Assembly (NCBI GenBank): GCA_028710915.1 | Contig: JAQTTF010000038.1 | Location: forward strand, 1-6,907 | Source: Minisyncoccota bacterium | GTDB lineage: Bacteria > Patescibacteriota > Minisyncoccia > Phycocordibacterales > JAQTLZ01 | Direction: 5' to 3' | Length of the DNA: 6,907 nt | Notes under the pieces: generated by a model | The model's input: the letters and a program-made list of their open reading frames with translations, nothing else | The model's database searches: none | What the model was told of the DNA's origin: nothing | Translations under genes and position numbers: made by a program | In this document: in pieces, positions 5,199 to 6,907 of the stretch | How positions within the stretch are numbered: position 1 is the stretch's first letter | Layout of the letters: each line of letters begins with the position of its first letter

Positions 5199-6653
5199 AG
5201 TCTTTTTCAACAATTCCTGAAACACTCCTGGATTTCCTGCGCCTTTTGATTTCTTCATGCATTGACCGACGAAAAACATGAACATGCTTTCTTTGCCACC
5301 CTTGTAATCAGCGACTTGCTTAGGATTTTCTGCAATCACTTCAGCAACAATAGACTTCAAGAGTTCTGGGTCATTCTTTTGTATAAAGCCTTTCTCTTCG
5401 GCAGTCTTTTTTACATCGAGGCCTTTGTTGGCAAGCATAAGTGGAAGCAAATCTTTTGCCCCACGAGACGAAAGCTCACCAACTTGTATCATATCGAGCA
5501 ATATTCTGAAAGATGATGAAGGAGGAAAATTCTCAGCAATTAATTCCTTGTTTTCTTTTTTAAGAAGCCCAAAGATATCGGCGACCAAGTAATTCGCAGT
5601 GAGCGTTTGATAGACGGCATCTTTCCCAGCGGTAACCTCATCGAAATATATTGCTGTTGATGGATCGCTTACGATTATCTCAATAGTATCCTCTTTGAGT
5701 CCGAGAGCGAGCATACGAGCTCGACGTGACTCTGGAAGCTCTGGAATTTCTTTTCGTAATGCTTCGATATCAAAAAGTTTTGAAAGATAGAATTTTGGTA
5801 AGTCAGGATCAGGGAAATATCTATAGTCGTGTGCATTTTCTTTCTTGCGCTGACTAAATGTTTCTAACTTTATTTCATCCCATCCACGAGTCTCTTGTAC
5901 GACTGTTCCGCCTTCTTCGAGTAATGCGATATGACGTTCCACCTCATACTTAATGGCTCCTTCGACAGACGCGAATGAATTTAGATTTTTCACCTCACAT
6001 TTAGTCCCAAGGTTCTTGTATCTGTCTGCGTGGTCTCTATCTGTCTGCGTGGTCTGCGATCTCGGTGCAACCGAGATGTTAGCCTCGATACGCATTTGTC
6101 CTTTGTCCATATTCGCCTCGGACGCCCCCACATAACGAAGTATTTGCTGTAACGCTCGTGCAAAGGCAACAGCTTGCTCTGCAGAGTGTATAACAGGCTC
6201 GGTAACGAGTTCCATGAGTGGTACACCAGCACGATTATAATCGACGAGCGTCATACCTCCTTCATGAGACGATTTCGCAGTATCTTCTTCGAGATGTATA
6301 CGGGTGAGCTCCACACCATTGATTGAGCCACCGGAGACGATAGGGAATTTGTATTGTGTGATCTGATAGCCTTTTGGAATGTCCGGATAGAAATAATTTT
6401 TACGATCGAATTCTGTGAAGTCTGCAATGCGAGAACCAGTCGCAAGACCGACTTGTATTACTTTTTTAATAGCTTCTTTATTGGCAACAGGAAGTGTGCC
6501 AGGGTGGGCCATACATATTTCGCAGATATTTTGATTAGGCTTTTTCTCATAAGGGTCATTTTTGCAACCACACCACATTTTACTGTTGGTATGGAGTTCT
6601 GCATGGATTTCTAGCCCAATGGTTGTGATATATGGTGAATTATCGTTAGACAT
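5181..6653 (-). CDS. gatB: Asp/Glu-tRNA(Asn/Gln) amidotransferase subunit B, GatB
   Basis: GatB binds the misacylated tRNA and, with GatA and GatC, converts Glu-tRNA(Gln) or Asp-tRNA(Asn) to Gln-tRNA or Asn-tRNA by ATP-dependent transamidation. GatA and GatC are not in the window. The 490 residues hold the family motifs: GLEIH (13-17), a zinc-binding set C28, C30, C44 and C47 (CGC then CEIC), FDRKNYFYPDIPKGYQITQY (82-101), HLEEDTAK (120-127), DYNRAGVPLMELVTEP (138-153) and GTKCEVKNLNSF (216-227). A helical tail and the GatB/YqeY tRNA-binding domain (about 340-485) follow. Residues about 198-214 (RSQTTQTDRDHADRYKN) replace a loop of roughly five residues in typical GatB and are encoded by a tandem microduplication. 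The final LDVRD comes from the convergent heptamer repeat. The ATG is supported by the normal N-terminus and by a promoter ending 7 nt upstream; no SD motif is present. Confidence 0.97.
   Translation of the reverse strand: MSNDNSPYITTIGLEIHAELHTNSKMWCGCKNDPYEKKPNQNICEICMAHPGTLPVANKEAIKKVIQVGLATGSRIADFTEFDRKNYFYPDIPKGYQITQYKFPIVSGGSINGVELTRIHLEEDTAKSSHEGGMTLVDYNRAGVPLMELVTEPVIHSAEQAVAFARALQQILRYVGASEANMDKGQMRIEANISVAPRSQTTQTDRDHADRYKNLGTKCEVKNLNSFASVEGAIKYEVERHIALLEEGGTVVQETRGWDEIKLETFSQRKKENAHDYRYFPDPDLPKFYLSKLFDIEALRKEIPELPESRRARMLALGLKEDTIEIIVSDPSTAIYFDEVTAGKDAVYQTLTANYLVADIFGLLKKENKELIAENFPPSSSFRILLDMIQVGELSSRGAKDLLPLMLANKGLDVKKTAEEKGFIQKNDPELLKSIVAEVIAENPKQVADYKGGKESMFMFFVGQCMKKSKGAGNPGVFQELLKKTLDVRD
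6019..6055. repeat. Tandem 18-nt duplication (19-bp period) inside gatB
   Basis: TATCTGTCTGCGTGGTCT occurs at 6019-6036 and again at 6038-6055, identical and separated by a single C. Because the period is 19 and not a multiple of three, the two copies are read by gatB in different frames: the first-translated copy gives TTQTD and the second gives DHADRY. The array sits exactly in the loop that is short in typical GatB, so it is an expansion tolerated at the protein surface. Confidence 0.9.
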
Positions 6654-6660
6654 ACGCTAC

Positions 6661-6689
6661 ATTCTATCATGAATAGGTTGTATGTTAAA
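6661..6689 (-). promoter_or_regulatory. gatB promoter, predicted leaderless
   Basis: On the minus strand TTTAAC (6684-6689) is followed by a 17-nt spacer ending in TGA and then TAGAAT (6661-6666), an extended -10. Seven nt separate the -10 from the gatB ATG at 6653, placing initiation at or within a base of the start codon. Its -35 overlaps the -10 of the divergent plus-strand gene. Confidence 0.6.
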
Positions 6690-6691
6690 CT
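6683..6691 (+). promoter_or_regulatory. Extended -10 of the gene at 6698, predicted leaderless
   Basis: TGTTAAACT is TGn plus TAAACT (6686-6691). It is followed by 6 nt (ATTCTT) and then the ATG at 6698, the same geometry as the ligA promoter. No convincing -35 is seen. Overlap with the gatB -35 means both promoters are unlikely to be occupied at once. Confidence 0.5.
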
Positions 6692-6711
6692 ATTCTTATG
6701 AATAAGAATAG
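6690..6711. promoter_or_regulatory. 22-bp perfect dyad across the start codon, candidate operator
   Basis: CTATTCTTAT (6690-6699) and ATAAGAATAG (6702-6711) are perfect reverse complements separated by GA. The dyad covers the end of the -10, the predicted initiation site and the ATG. If transcription starts at 6698 only the right half is transcribed, so it cannot fold in that mRNA; a DNA-binding site is the simpler reading. A third GAATAGG copy lies at 6671-6677. Chance cannot be excluded in AT-rich DNA. Confidence 0.4.
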
Positions 6712-6907
6712 GCCAGAAGTTGAGCCAGGCAGAGAGGTGAATGACAGCGAATATTCTGATAGATTGTTATATGTATTGCCCTCATTAGACGGTATAAATG
6801 AAAATGATAGAAAGAACTACTATAGGAAAGTTTTGTCAGAGAAGAAAACTGTTTATGTGCGTAAGGATATATTAGAAAAGGCTTATAAACATATTGAGTC
6901 TACACAG
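6698..6907 (+). CDS. Unrecognised protein, N-terminal 70 residues, runs off the window
   Basis: From ATG 6698 the frame stays open for 70 codons to the window end. The sequence begins MNKNRPEVEPGREVNDSEY and continues with DRLLYVLPSLDGINENDRK and KTVYVRKDILEKAYKHIEST. It is polar and charged, with no signal peptide or membrane segment, so a cytoplasmic protein is likely. The last 30 residues look helical and basic. I cannot assign a family from this fragment. Support for a real gene comes from the extended -10 exactly 6 nt upstream, the uninterrupted frame, and divergence from gatB. The dyad over its start suggests regulation at initiation, possibly autoregulation, but no DNA-binding motif is visible yet. 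Confidence 0.65.
   Translation, partial: MNKNRPEVEPGREVNDSEYSDRLLYVLPSLDGINENDRKNYYRKVLSEKKTVYVRKDILEKAYKHIESTQ

Noticed and set aside
5990..6232. 80-codon minus-strand frame overlapping gatB in another frame
   Set aside because: It lies inside conserved gatB sequence and reads the microduplication in another frame; there is no promoter or family resemblance.

Overview
The window looks like part of a small, AT-leaning genome of the Candidate Phyla Radiation (Patescibacteria, probably Parcubacteria-like). That assignment is inference. It rests on a PilV-like/PilX-like minor pilin pair of the type common in those genomes, an Obg with no C-terminal extension, a Tyr/Asn-rich secreted protein, no Shine-Dalgarno (SD) motif before any start codon, and many low-complexity repeats in and between genes. 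All genes read through with the standard stop codons, so there is no sign of UGA recoding.

Layout: (1) 2-1332 (+) holds two type IV pilin-like genes, the first cut by the window edge, separated by 2 nt. (2) 1394-3394 (+) is ligA, NAD-dependent DNA ligase, with an extended -10 placed so that the mRNA should begin at the ATG. (3) 3406-3915 (-) is an unrecognised secreted protein with about 24% Tyr and 17% Asn in its mature part, convergent with ligA. (4) 3916-4132 is a divergent promoter region; its right half is a 7-nt tandem repeat arranged as an inverted pair that forms the obg leader. (5) 4133-5107 (+) is obg, a ribosome-associated GTPase. (6) 5090-5198 is a second heptamer inverted repeat that encloses a perfect 22-bp hairpin and supplies the last codons and stop of both obg and the convergent gatB. 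(7) 5181-6653 (-) is gatB, subunit B of the tRNA amidotransferase, carrying a 19-bp tandem microduplication read in two frames. (8) 6654-6697 is a compact divergent promoter region. (9) 6698 to the window end (+) is the start of an unrecognised gene.

The genes are mostly unrelated housekeeping functions (DNA ligation, ribosome assembly, Gln/Asn-tRNA formation) next to surface functions (pilins, secreted protein); only the pilin pair looks like an operon. The most notable signals are not protein families. One is a recurrent promoter layout, with a -10 box 6-7 nt before the ATG at four of the six genes, which predicts leaderless mRNAs. The other is two heptamer-built inverted repeats that have reshaped the ends of obg and gatB: one gives both proteins the same LDVR tail, and the other adds a spurious open reading frame before Obg. 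I found no CRISPR array, tRNA, rRNA, insertion sequence or prophage gene.
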